A stretch of 64,000 nucleotides of DNA from Nocardia shimofusensis NBRC 100134. Lineage in GTDB: Bacteria > Actinomycetota > Actinomycetes > Mycobacteriales > Mycobacteriaceae. The translations under genes and the position numbers were made by a program. The stretch lies in NCBI RefSeq assembly GCF_001613125.1, contig NZ_BDBT01000033.1, forward strand, positions 1-64,000, in the 5' to 3' direction. A model generated the notes under the pieces. It saw only the letters and a list, made by a program, of their open reading frames with translations. It was not told where the DNA came from and ran no database searches. This document shows positions 1 through 7,753 of this stretch, one piece after another (the first letter of the stretch is position 1; every line of letters starts with the position of its first letter).

Positions 1-1115
1 AGGACGCTGACGTCAGCGTCGGCCAGCAGCACGACACACGGACCGAAGTTGATCCCGAAACCAACAATGTGCTGGTGACAACGCGCACCGCAACGGGAGA
101 GGTTGTCTTGGTGTCAGTCCCTCGCCGCACATTCGTTGCCGGGTTCGGAGCAGCTGCCGTGGGTATGGCAGCCGGCGCTGCGTTATCGGCCAAGCCATTG
201 AACGCCGCTTTCGGCCGCAGCGATATCGACCACATCAAGTTCTTCCGCGACAAACGGATGAACATCATCGAGTCCGACAACGTCTATGGCGCTGGGAGCA
301 CGCTGCCCGAAGTACTTGCCGCGATCGGCCGCATGAAGGCCCTGCGGCAGGCGAAAGTGGTCGACTCCCAGGGCATTCTGCGGCAGCTGGCGATATACGC
401 CGAAACTGCCGCCTGGCAGTACCAAGACCAGCGGATGTTCGACCAGGCTCAGCACTGGGCGGAGAAGGCGCTGACCTGGTCACATCAAGTCGGCGACGAC
501 TACTGCATCGGGTTGTCACTGGTGCGAATGAGCCAACTGGCCTCGGATCGAGGCGACGGCACCAGCGGTAGCGAACTCGCCGAAGCCGCTGAACGCACCG
601 CACCGCGAACCTCGCTGTTCAGCGCCGCTGCCGTGGCCTACAGCGCACACGCGTACGCACTCGAAGGAAATCCCGACGCGAGCGCGCGAGCTTACGAGAG
701 AGCCCGCATGTTGGTCAGCCAAGCCGATGCTGATCCGGCGTGGGGCTTCTTCCTCGATCACTCCTATATCGACGCGTACCAGGCCCATAGCCTCACTGTG
801 TTGGGAGACTACGACGCCGCTATCACCCAGTTCGGCGACGCCACCGCCCGCATGCAATCCGGCTACCCGCGTGAGCGGGGCGTCTACCTCGCTCGATCCG
901 CCGTAGCACACATGGCAGCCGGACACATCGAGCCGGCAGCGACCCTGGGCACACAGGCTTTACAGATCGGCATCGCGACCGGTTCGGGACGCATTATGGA
1001 ACGAGTGGTCACCTTGGCAGGAATGATGGATTCCGCCAGCACCCAGACCGGCGTCGCAGAATTCGTCGGCGAGTTCGAACGATGGAAGGCAGCGAATTGC
1101 CCCGACCCTACGTAG
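1..1115 (+). CDS. C-terminal part of a TPR-rich regulator (5' end outside window)
   Basis: The frame is open to the left edge of the window, so a GTG at 69 is probably internal and the true start lies outside. The visible part carries a short charged linker, then VPRRTFVAGFGAAAVG, a hydrophobic stretch resembling the region that follows the HTH in large actinobacterial XRE-type regulators. About 280 residues of helical repeats follow, consistent with TPR-like units (alanine-rich helices with regular AYA and A-x-Y-x-R-A patterns). The HTH itself would be upstream and is not seen, so the regulator assignment is inference; a lone secreted TPR protein is the alternative. The last 34 bases overlap the next gene, which suggests co-transcription with the RibD-like reductase. 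Confidence 0.55.
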   Translation, partial: DADVSVGQQHDTRTEVDPETNNVLVTTRTATGEVVLVSVPRRTFVAGFGAAAVGMAAGAALSAKPLNAAFGRSDIDHIKFFRDKRMNIIESDNVYGAGSTLPEVLAAIGRMKALRQAKVVDSQGILRQLAIYAETAAWQYQDQRMFDQAQHWAEKALTWSHQVGDDYCIGLSLVRMSQLASDRGDGTSGSELAEAAERTAPRTSLFSAAAVAYSAHAYALEGNPDASARAYERARMLVSQADADPAWGFFLDHSYIDAYQAHSLTVLGDYDAAITQFGDATARMQSGYPRERGVYLARSAVAHMAAGHIEPAATLGTQALQIGIATGSGRIMERVVTLAGMMDSASTQTGVAEFVGEFERWKAANCPDPT

Positions 1116-1792
1116 TCCTATCCGTGGCGGTCAGCGTGGACGGCTACATCGATGACATGGTGCCCGAACGTCTGTACCTGTCCAACGAAGCCGACTTCGA
1201 CCGAGTCGAGGTCGAACGGACCGCATGCGACGCGATCCTGATCGGCGCGGAAACGTTGCGACGCGACAACCCGCGGCTGATCATCAAGAGCGAGGAACGC
1301 CTCGCTGCACGCAAAGCTGCCGGTAAACCCGCACACTTGCAGAAGATCGTGGTTACCGGCAGCGGCAACCTCGATCCGGCCGCCCGCTTCTGGCATTACG
1401 GTGTCGAAGAACGCCGACCACTCGTCTACACCACCGATACCGGCGCCGAGAAGTTGCACGACCGCCTCGGCGATCTCGGCATCGTCGTATCACTCGGCGA
1501 AACAGTGGATTTCGGCTCGCTGCTCGATGACCTCAGCAACCGCGACATCGGTCGGTTGATGATCGAAGGCGGCACCAGCATTCACACAGCAGTGCTCGAG
1601 GCCGGCCTCGCCGACGAACTCCATCTCGCTGTCGCCCCGCTACTCATCGGCCAGGCCGATGCACCTCGGTTCGTCGACCCCGCCGCGTTCCCCGGCGGCT
1701 CGCGTAGGCGGATGCACTTGGTCGACGTCACCCAAATCGGCGATGTCGCAGTGCTGCGGTACCTCCCGAAAGCCGACTCCGACAGCATCTGA
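1082..1792 (+). CDS. RibD C-terminal domain (dihydrofolate-reductase-like) protein
   Basis: A 236-aa protein with the DHFR-like fold of the RibD reductase domain: N-terminal VLSVAVSVDGYIDD, then a D-A-I-L-I-G-A-E-T-L-R-R-D-N-P segment typical of the substrate/NADPH pocket, and a later MIEGGTSIHTAVLEAGLADE motif close to the RibD consensus for NADPH binding. There is no deaminase domain, so it is not a full bifunctional RibD. Members of this family reduce pyrimidine or pteridine-like substrates, but the substrate here cannot be read from sequence. The ATG at 1082 overlaps the end of the upstream regulator gene. Confidence 0.8.
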   Translation: MEGSELPRPYVVLSVAVSVDGYIDDMVPERLYLSNEADFDRVEVERTACDAILIGAETLRRDNPRLIIKSEERLAARKAAGKPAHLQKIVVTGSGNLDPAARFWHYGVEERRPLVYTTDTGAEKLHDRLGDLGIVVSLGETVDFGSLLDDLSNRDIGRLMIEGGTSIHTAVLEAGLADELHLAVAPLLIGQADAPRFVDPAAFPGGSRRRMHLVDVTQIGDVAVLRYLPKADSDSI

Positions 1793-2308
1793 CATCGCGT
1801 CAGGCCAAGCTCGATGTCCAGGACCAGGGGCACGCTGCCGGGTGGTAGCGATGACGGTTTTGGAACAGCATCAGTTCGACAGAGCAGTGGTAGGCACCCA
1901 CCGTCGGGGATGACGGTTGCCGCGACCGACTCGGTAGCGTCCCTCGCACACCCGAAGTTACGTCGGCGAACCGGTAAGGAATCAACCCGACGGCGGGGCC
2001 GACTCGAAGCTTTCCGTGGCGCGGACACACCGACCAGGTACCAGCGAGGTACGAGGAGGGCATGGCGCAGTCCAGCTTGCCACCTACTCGTGCAGCAGTC
2101 CCCCCTGACCGCCTGAACCCACAGGGTCACTCGGCGATAACACTGTTACACAACGTATTTGGACTTGTACCGGTTTTCGACGACCGACTGGGTGGCCTCG
2201 ACGCACCACAGGTATCCGGGACTGGGCGAAGAAGTGTGCAAAAGGGGCTGCTCTGCTGTGACGTACCGCCCTGCCGCCTCTGCACAAGGCCAAGGATGCG
2301 GCGAAATC
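1793..2308. other. Intergenic stretch without a supportable gene
   Basis: About 515 bases between the reductase gene and the pentapeptide-repeat gene. Open frames exist on both strands but none has recognisable domains, a good ribosome site or sensible codon use. A minus-strand fragment near 2150-2230 (reading VEATQSVVENRYKSKY) vaguely recalls the end of IS5-type transposases, too weakly to call. The base composition is less GC-biased than in neighbouring genes, consistent with decayed or recently acquired DNA. Confidence 0.4.
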
Positions 2309-2980
2309 TCACTGCGTTTGTTGATATACCTCCACATCAGGTGCGCCATTCGCCACGAACCAACTCCGCAACTCCTGCCCGCCTATCGAATGCGGCGACT
2401 CGACGCCTACATCGACCGGCCCCATCACCAGGCCAGCAGCTCCATGGACATCACAGTCTGCCAACCGCGCATCCGAGAACCTTGTCGTCCGAAATGTGCA
2501 GTCGCGCAAACTGGCTCCTCTCAGGTCCGATCCAGAAAACGTCACGCGCTGCAATCGGGCGCCACTGAGATCTGCTCCCCGGAAGTCCGAATCGCTGAAA
2601 TCAGCTTTCTGCAGATCAGCGTTGCACATCTTCACGTTGCGGGCGGCACAGTGCTGGCCTTGAGCCTTTCGAAGATCGGCACTGCTCAGGTCGGCACCCG
2701 AGAGTTGCGCCGAGCGAAGCCAAGCCATGTACAGGTCCGCACTCGCCAACCTCACACCCGTCAATGTGGACTCACTGAACTCCGCCGCGAGGAGGTCGAG
2801 GCCGGACAAGTCCGCACCGGTGAAATCAAGCCCACGGCCGACGAGGAGCAACTCAGCAGTTCGCTCGGCATCGGGATCGACTGAAATGCGTTGCAAGTAC
2901 TCTTTCAACGCCCGATGCGCGGCCGGGTCGTCCGGCCAGCGACGAACATCGCTCGGCGAATGGCCGTACATAGTCTTCAT
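2309..2980 (-). CDS. Pentapeptide-repeat protein, candidate immunity protein
   Basis: A 223-aa protein whose residues about 50-175 are built of A(D/N)Lxx pentapeptide repeats (for example GADLSGLDLL, SADLRKA, NADLQKADF, GADLSGARL), predicted to fold as a right-handed quadrilateral beta-helix. The start ATG lies one base after the TAG stop of the upstream toxin-like gene, so the two are almost certainly translationally coupled. Pentapeptide-repeat proteins are among the protein types found as immunity partners next to polymorphic toxins. The role here is inferred from position only; DNA-gyrase protection, as in the Qnr/MfpA proteins, is a less likely alternative. Confidence 0.75.
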   Translation of the reverse strand: MKTMYGHSPSDVRRWPDDPAAHRALKEYLQRISVDPDAERTAELLLVGRGLDFTGADLSGLDLLAAEFSESTLTGVRLASADLYMAWLRSAQLSGADLSSADLRKAQGQHCAARNVKMCNADLQKADFSDSDFRGADLSGARLQRVTFSGSDLRGASLRDCTFRTTRFSDARLADCDVHGAAGLVMGPVDVGVESPHSIGGQELRSWFVANGAPDVEVYQQTQ

Positions 2981-2981
2981 C

Positions 2982-4487
2982 CTACCAAAGCACCTTTCCT
3001 TGCCATTCCGGATGATTCGCCACCAATTGCTGCAGATGCGCCTTGCGCGCCGGTGTCATGCCGCTCTCATCGATCATTACGTTCTCACCATCGGCGAGTG
3101 AATCCTCGATCATTTGAACGAACTTCTCATCGGTCTGCGCGGGGATCGGTGTTCCCGGAACGCCCTTTTCCCGATAGTCCGGAATCGTATCCGGTGAGCT
3201 CTTGACATCCCAACGCTGACCTGTGCTGGAATCGACGAATTCTCCTTGGTCCTCTCCGTCGGAACCGAGTGGTGCCCGCTCGAGTGGTCCGACACGTCCA
3301 GCATTCTCGTGCGCAAGTCCAACCTCGGCCTCCCGCCGCGACTGGCCGTTGACCTTCCCGTTCTTGGCGGGATCCTGCGCCAGCTCCTCCACGCGCTTCT
3401 GGTACTCGGTGGTGCCAGGCGTATTACTCGAGTTGGCCGGACCCGATGTCGCGTCATCGCCTTCGACGATCTTGACCGTCATGGCCGCGATGCTCGCGAG
3501 CGCGGCGTTGATGCCGTTCTGAGTGAGATCGGGGATCGCCGCGAAAACGCCGGAGGCGCTACCGGCGACAACGACCGCGCCGAAGATGGCGAGAACCCGA
3601 CTGGTGGAGACCGTGGTGCGGATGATCGTTGCAGTGGCGGCCACGATTTCGGTGGTGACCGCACCTCCACCAGCAGCAGCGGGCACCGCTGCCGTGCCCG
3701 CGGACAGTGCGGCCAAGACTCCGACGACAACGACCGTGATGACGATCGCTCCGGCGAGTTCTTTCGCGGCATCGGCGACAGCCGCATCGATGTCGTGGCG
3801 CATCGTGCCGAGAGCGTCATGGTGGTCGGCGACCGGCCCGGCCAATCCTGCCGACGCCTGAGCCACCAGTCGCGCTGCGTCCTGCAGCGTTTTCAAGTTC
3901 TGTTCGATGTCGAGGATGTTCGGGTCGGAGCTCCCGGAGAACTTGGCGTTGATCCCACTGATCCGGTCCGCCGCACCGGTGATGGTGCTGTGGTCGGCGA
4001 ACGCTCTCCAGGCGTCTCTCGCGATTCCGAGCTTGGTCACGTCCCCGTTGGGGATCTTTCCCACCTGTTGCATGAGCCCGACGATCGATGTCTCGATCCC
4101 GGCGCCGTTGTCGCCTTTGGCGCTGGCAGGCAACTCCATACCCGAGTCATAGAACGGCTCGGACACGGTGGGACGCGCCGGTTCGGGACCGGTGGCATTC
4201 GTTCGGTCGGAATGCCACCAGTTGTAGCCGCTGGCGGCCAGGACATCACCGAAGCGCTGCAACGCATTACACAGCGCCGCAGTCAGCGTGACAAACTCGC
4301 GGGCATGCTCGTCATAGCTGGTCGTCCATGCCAGTGATTGCTCGTGGTCCCCGGCCATGCCGCCGCAGTCGTTGACAAGTGCGCGTTGCAGCGGTCCCAA
4401 GACGAGACAGATGTCGGAGGCCAACTGTTGACACTTCTCCGACGCGTCGAGGTACATCCCGGAGTCGATGACCCAGGTGTTGCCCAC
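2982..4487 (-). CDS. Type VII secretion polymorphic toxin with possible nuclease C-terminus
   Basis: A 501-aa protein starting at GTG, two bases after the WXG100 gene. Residues 1-95 are a helical WXG/ESX-like N-terminus, 100-240 more helices, 245-275 and 296-318 are hydrophobic membrane-like segments, and a Ser/Pro-rich linker ends near 358. The C-terminal 140 residues look like a separate toxin domain. It contains a His-Glu at 393-394, then GEFVD (415-419) and WDVK (426-429), an arrangement reminiscent of the restriction-endonuclease fold (E ... D ... D-x-K). This architecture, the preceding WXG100 pair and the following one-base-spaced small gene fit a T7SS toxin. The nuclease assignment is tentative. 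Confidence 0.65.
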   Translation of the reverse strand: MGNTWVIDSGMYLDASEKCQQLASDICLVLGPLQRALVNDCGGMAGDHEQSLAWTTSYDEHAREFVTLTAALCNALQRFGDVLAASGYNWWHSDRTNATGPEPARPTVSEPFYDSGMELPASAKGDNGAGIETSIVGLMQQVGKIPNGDVTKLGIARDAWRAFADHSTITGAADRISGINAKFSGSSDPNILDIEQNLKTLQDAARLVAQASAGLAGPVADHHDALGTMRHDIDAAVADAAKELAGAIVITVVVVGVLAALSAGTAAVPAAAGGGAVTTEIVAATATIIRTTVSTSRVLAIFGAVVVAGSASGVFAAIPDLTQNGINAALASIAAMTVKIVEGDDATSGPANSSNTPGTTEYQKRVEELAQDPAKNGKVNGQSRREAEVGLAHENAGRVGPLERAPLGSDGEDQGEFVDSSTGQRWDVKSSPDTIPDYREKGVPGTPIPAQTDEKFVQMIEDSLADGENVMIDESGMTPARKAHLQQLVANHPEWQGKVLW

Positions 4488-4489
4488 AG

Positions 4490-4786
4490 CTACCCACCCT
4501 GCAACATCTGCTTGTTGACATCGGCGGCGGAGCTGTACCGATTGCGCGCCCGCTGCGCCGCGTCACTCATGCTCCGGATGCCATCGGTGAATTCACGGGC
4601 TCCGAGTGCCCACTGGCGATGGGCATCGGTATACGCCTGGGCTGCAATACTTTCCCAGCCGGTTCCAGCTAGAGTGGCTACTTTGTCATCTATCTCATCG
4701 AGGTGATCTTCGATGAAGCCTGCGAGACCGGACAACCTGGCCACGATCTGGTCGAGTTCATCGAGGTCGACCGAAAAGCCGCTCAC
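4490..4786 (-). CDS. WXG100-family protein (ESX-type secretion partner)
   Basis: A 98-aa all-helical protein with a GW at the predicted hairpin turn (GTGWESIAAQAY) in the middle, the normal size and layout of WXG100 proteins. Such proteins form helical-hairpin dimers and act as substrates or chaperone-like partners of type VII secretion. Its start overlaps the stop of the upstream WXG100 gene by four bases (ATGA), and its stop is two bases before the toxin gene, so all three are one translational unit. A C-terminal YxxxD/E export signal is not obvious here. Confidence 0.75.
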   Translation of the reverse strand: MSGFSVDLDELDQIVARLSGLAGFIEDHLDEIDDKVATLAGTGWESIAAQAYTDAHRQWALGAREFTDGIRSMSDAAQRARNRYSSAADVNKQMLQGG

Positions 4787-5124
4787 GGTAGATCCAAGCT
4801 GGAAGTCCCGAGCGCGGCTGCGTTGTCCTCGTCACGATTCCGATAGGTCTCGGCAGTGACACCGAGCTTCTCGGCCATCTCCGCCAGGGCGGTAATGATC
4901 TGATCTCCGCCCTCACGGACATCGGTCCACCCGGCGCTGAATTCTGTCGCCAAACCCCCGGTCCAGCTGCAGCCGACAACGCCATCGACATCACTCGCCG
5001 CGGAACTCAACGCCGTGCGCAGCGCCTCGGACAACTCGTACACATACCGCCCGACCTCACGAACCCGCTCCGGTACAACCGTGAGACTCTGCCCCGAGCC
5101 CGAAGCATCCCCCGTATCGCTCAC
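4783..5124 (-). CDS. WXG100-like protein, first gene of the toxin cassette
   Basis: A 113-aa helical protein with the central turn SWTGGLATEFSAGW, a variant of the WXG motif, followed by a second helix ending in the YRNRDED region (YxxxD/E-like secretion signal). I chose GTG at 5124 because the longer frame back to 5238 adds a Cys-rich, non-WXG N-terminus. Together with the next WXG100 gene it probably makes a heterodimer that carries or chaperones the downstream toxin through an ESX system encoded elsewhere. Confidence 0.65.
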   Translation of the reverse strand: MSDTGDASGSGQSLTVVPERVREVGRYVYELSEALRTALSSAASDVDGVVGCSWTGGLATEFSAGWTDVREGGDQIITALAEMAEKLGVTAETYRNRDEDNAAALGTSSLDLP

Positions 5125-5343
5125 ATCCGTGATGCTACGGATCTCGCTGCTGAGACCGCAACACGGTACACGCTGGGCGAAGCCCGCCAAGTGCGCCAAA
5201 CCATTGCCAACTGCACAGGGGCGTGTTCGAGCCTTCATTACAGCACCGACTGCTTGCGCACGGCTGGTACTGCGCTGATAAGCCGAGCAGGACGACGGTC
5301 CGGAAGGACTTGCCAGGGGGCGGGTGGTCGGCTTCGTTGTGGA

Positions 5344-6291
5344 TCAGAAGCGGAAGCCGCCGGCATCCCGAAGCGAGCTCGCGTGAGCATGATCCGCCGT
5401 TGCCAGCCGATCGTTGTGCCGTTTCGCCGCTGCCGCAAGCAGTTTCGGGTACATGATGTGACGCGTTTTCCCTCGCGTCTTGACAGCATGACAGTTGGGG
5501 CAGAGCGCGATCATCTGCTCGGGGTGATCGCGACCTCCCTTGGCGATGTCGTGCACGTGGTCGACGTCGAGGACGGGCAGTCCCTTATCTGTGACATCAG
5601 GAGCCCTCTGACCGCAATCGGGGTTCTCACACCTGCCTTCGCTCCGAATCAGTACAGCTCGACGCGCGGCCTGGAGCCGCACCGGTTTCGATGTCGCTAC
5701 TGCTTGCCGTCCACCCGTGCCGAGCGCACGGCGTTCGACGAGTTCGAGACAGCGCTGGTAGGCGGTAATACTGTTGGCTGTCGGGTCGGAAGCGATCATG
5801 GTGTCGACGATCTGCTGGGCCTCCTCGAAGGACGTCTCATCAGCCGTCGCGAGATCCGTAGCGAGGAGATCGTGGTCCTGAGGGCCGTAGCCCTGCACCT
5901 GTACAACCAGTCGGATGCGTTTGACATTGTTGCCGCGCTTCGTTGCTGCGGACTTCTGCCCGATTGGTCGCTGAGCTTCGCGCAACCCTTTACAGAAGGC
6001 GGGAATGTCGACCACACCGGACAACTCGACCGGCCTGTCGATCAGGCGCCGAGCCGCTTCCGGCAACGACAGGGTGCTTCGGGAGTCCACCAGAGCCGAG
6101 ACCAGCACAGCCTCCTGCTGTTTCAGCCTTTCGATCAGCAATTCTAGAGCCGGTCCATACTCACCGTTACGTCGCGGCTGCCCTGTGCCGCGGCCGCTGG
6201 AACTTTCCAAAATCAGTGCCAGCCGATCCCTCTCGGGCTCCACCGAGTACTCGGCATCGAGAGGCCGCCCCGATGCGTCGATCACCTTCAT
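5344..6291 (-). CDS. HNH endonuclease domain protein
   Basis: A 315-aa protein with a C-terminal HNH nuclease module: a first zinc knuckle CENPDC, the catalytic LDVDHVHDIAKGG, an asparagine-containing segment and a second knuckle CPNCH. The N-terminal 200 residues are not recognised. ATG at 6291 is preferred over an upstream TTG at 6321; neither has a strong ribosome site. HNH proteins of this layout are found in restriction, mobile-element and anti-phage contexts. The neighbourhood (toxin cassette, tRNA-linked region) suggests a defence or mobility role, but no methylase or partner is present. Confidence 0.75.
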   Translation of the reverse strand: MKVIDASGRPLDAEYSVEPERDRLALILESSSGRGTGQPRRNGEYGPALELLIERLKQQEAVLVSALVDSRSTLSLPEAARRLIDRPVELSGVVDIPAFCKGLREAQRPIGQKSAATKRGNNVKRIRLVVQVQGYGPQDHDLLATDLATADETSFEEAQQIVDTMIASDPTANSITAYQRCLELVERRALGTGGRQAVATSKPVRLQAARRAVLIRSEGRCENPDCGQRAPDVTDKGLPVLDVDHVHDIAKGGRDHPEQMIALCPNCHAVKTRGKTRHIMYPKLLAAAAKRHNDRLATADHAHASSLRDAGGFRF

Positions 6292-6434
6292 GCCGAGACT
6301 TTGACACAGCGGTGCGAACAAGACTGAACGTGAGACAGATCAGCGACCAACTCCAGGCGCAGGAGACGCGCCTCCTCTGAGGTGCGCAGGTAGTCAGCTG
6401 CTTGCACAGCCGAGACGCTACCGCAGTTCAGACA

Positions 6435-6914
6435 TCAGGACCGGGGATGGGAGCCGAGGACGGGTTCACCGTGTTCGAGGTATAGCGTCGTCCCCTCGGC
6501 GGCGGCTCGATAGGCGTGATGGATGCGCCGCGCGAGCCTCGGAATCAGGTAATCGTCGATCCGGCTGATCGCCACCCATTCCCAGTGGTCCACCTCGACG
6601 CCGTCGAGTCGAATCTCCGCTTCGTCGGCGCCGAGTGCGCCATCGTCGAAGACGTACAAGAGCTTGTCGCCCTCGTCCTCGCGTGGGGCCCAGTCGTGGA
6701 CGAGGAGGCGTGTGGGTGGGCGGTCGAGTCCGATCTCTTCCCGAACCTCGCGGCGGCAGGCGGCGGCCGGGGATTCGCCGTGGTTGACATACCCGCCTGG
6801 AATGTCCCACCGATTGCCATAGGTCTTGCGAACCAACAGCACTCGATCACCGATGATGAACAGCGCACCGGCCGCCATCCGCGGCGCAGCGAAATCCTCG
6901 AGCGAGTCGGACAC
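6435..6914 (-). CDS. NUDIX hydrolase
   Basis: The NUDIX box is intact: GYVNHGESPAAACRREVREE followed by IGLD, matching Gx5Ex7REUxEExGU, so the protein should hydrolyse a nucleoside-diphosphate-linked substrate with divalent metal. I place the start at GTG 6914 because GGAGGA lies just upstream. The frame continues to an ATG at 7058, but those extra 48 residues (with CIEC and a GGGG run) look non-native to the fold. From GTG the protein is 159 aa, normal for a single NUDIX domain. The substrate cannot be predicted. Confidence 0.8.
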   Translation of the reverse strand: MSDSLEDFAAPRMAAGALFIIGDRVLLVRKTYGNRWDIPGGYVNHGESPAAACRREVREEIGLDRPPTRLLVHDWAPREDEGDKLLYVFDDGALGADEAEIRLDGVEVDHWEWVAISRIDDYLIPRLARRIHHAYRAAAEGTTLYLEHGEPVLGSHPRS

Positions 6915-7102
6915 CTCTGTCTCCTCCATTCGCCTCAGACCTTCCAGCCCCCACTCATGTCCTCCGCCTCCGAAGACCTCGACGACCGTGCAATCGGCCG
7001 ACATCCTGCATTCGATGCAGTCCGTCGCATACGGCGCGGATTCCACCACGGTGTCCATGGTGCTGAATCGTAATGTCGATTCCGGTACTGTCCTCGGAAT
7101 GC

Positions 7103-7139
7103 AAAAGATCCGCTACCAGCTGATGCTGATAGCGGATCT
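7103..7139 (-). terminator. Intrinsic terminator after tRNA-Asn
   Basis: On the minus strand a perfect 10-bp stem (AGATCCGCTA / TAGCGGATCT, arms 7106-7115 and 7130-7139) with a 14-nt loop is followed directly by TTTT. It sits just downstream of the tRNA-Asn gene and is a textbook Rho-independent terminator. Confidence 0.8.
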
Positions 7140-7146
7140 GTCGCCG

Positions 7147-7219
7147 CTCCCCCATCTGGACTCGAACCAGAAACCTGCCGATTAACAGTCGGCTGCTCTG
7201 CCAATTGAGCTATAGGGGA
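7147..7219 (-). tRNA. tRNA-Asn (anticodon GTT)
   Basis: A 73-nt cloverleaf on the minus strand. The acceptor stem pairs TCCCCTA with TGGGGGA, with G as discriminator. The D-arm is AGCTCAATTGGCAGAGC, the anticodon loop CTGTTAAT gives GTT, and the T-loop is GGTTCGAGTCC. CCA is not encoded. The 3' end faces the accessory region 1-7.1 kb, the orientation expected if that DNA integrated at this tRNA. Confidence 0.95.
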
Positions 7220-7444
7220 CTATTCTGTTCGGTTCGACCCTTTCGGGCCGACCGAGGAGAAACTTTAGCGCATGCCCGAGCCGGTTCCCAAATCGGCCCT
7301 CTACCTGCGACGACACCTCGCGCCTCGGCGTGTCGGACGCAACAGGCGGGCGGGTGCGGAGCTGGTGGTGGCCGGATCGACACGGGGACGCCGTTTCGGG
7401 CAGGATGGTAGCCGCGAACAGGCGATTGGGAGGAGCTCCACCAG

Positions 7445-7705
7445 ATGCTGCGGTTGTTGATCGGTGTCGCGGCCGGGTACGTACTCGGGACCAAGGCCGG
7501 GCGGGCTCGGTATGAGCAGATCAGTTCGGCTACCCGGGCGGTGGCGGGCAGCCCGGTGACTCGCAAGCTGGTGTTGGTGGGGCGGCAGCGGCTGGCGGAC
7601 AAGCTGAGCACTCGGCCGCCGCTGGAGCCCATGAAGCCGATCGATGAGCGGACGACGATTCTGGTGCCGCAGGATCAGTTGCGACGGGGCAGCAAGTGGG
7701 TCTAG
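7445..7705 (+). CDS. Small membrane-associated protein conserved beside dnaG (Rv2342-like)
   Basis: An 86-aa protein beginning MLRLLIGVAAGYVLGTKAGR, a short glycine-zipper-like hydrophobic helix followed by a basic, helical cytoplasmic part. The same type of small gene sits next to dnaG in mycobacteria (Rv2342 by position and length). It resembles YtxH-like proteins, which have an N-terminal anchor and a helical tail. Function unknown. It is convergent with dnaG, only 48 bases away. Confidence 0.75.
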   Translation: MLRLLIGVAAGYVLGTKAGRARYEQISSATRAVAGSPVTRKLVLVGRQRLADKLSTRPPLEPMKPIDERTTILVPQDQLRRGSKWV

Positions 7706-7753
7706 AGGGGGCATGGCCTCCTACCGGTAGCTGCGCCGGGCAGGCAGTAGTGC

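Noticed and set aside
2100..2310. Possible IS5-type transposase remnant on the minus strand
   Set aside because: Only a short VEATQS-like stretch resembles a transposase end; no terminal repeats, DDE residues or consistent frame.
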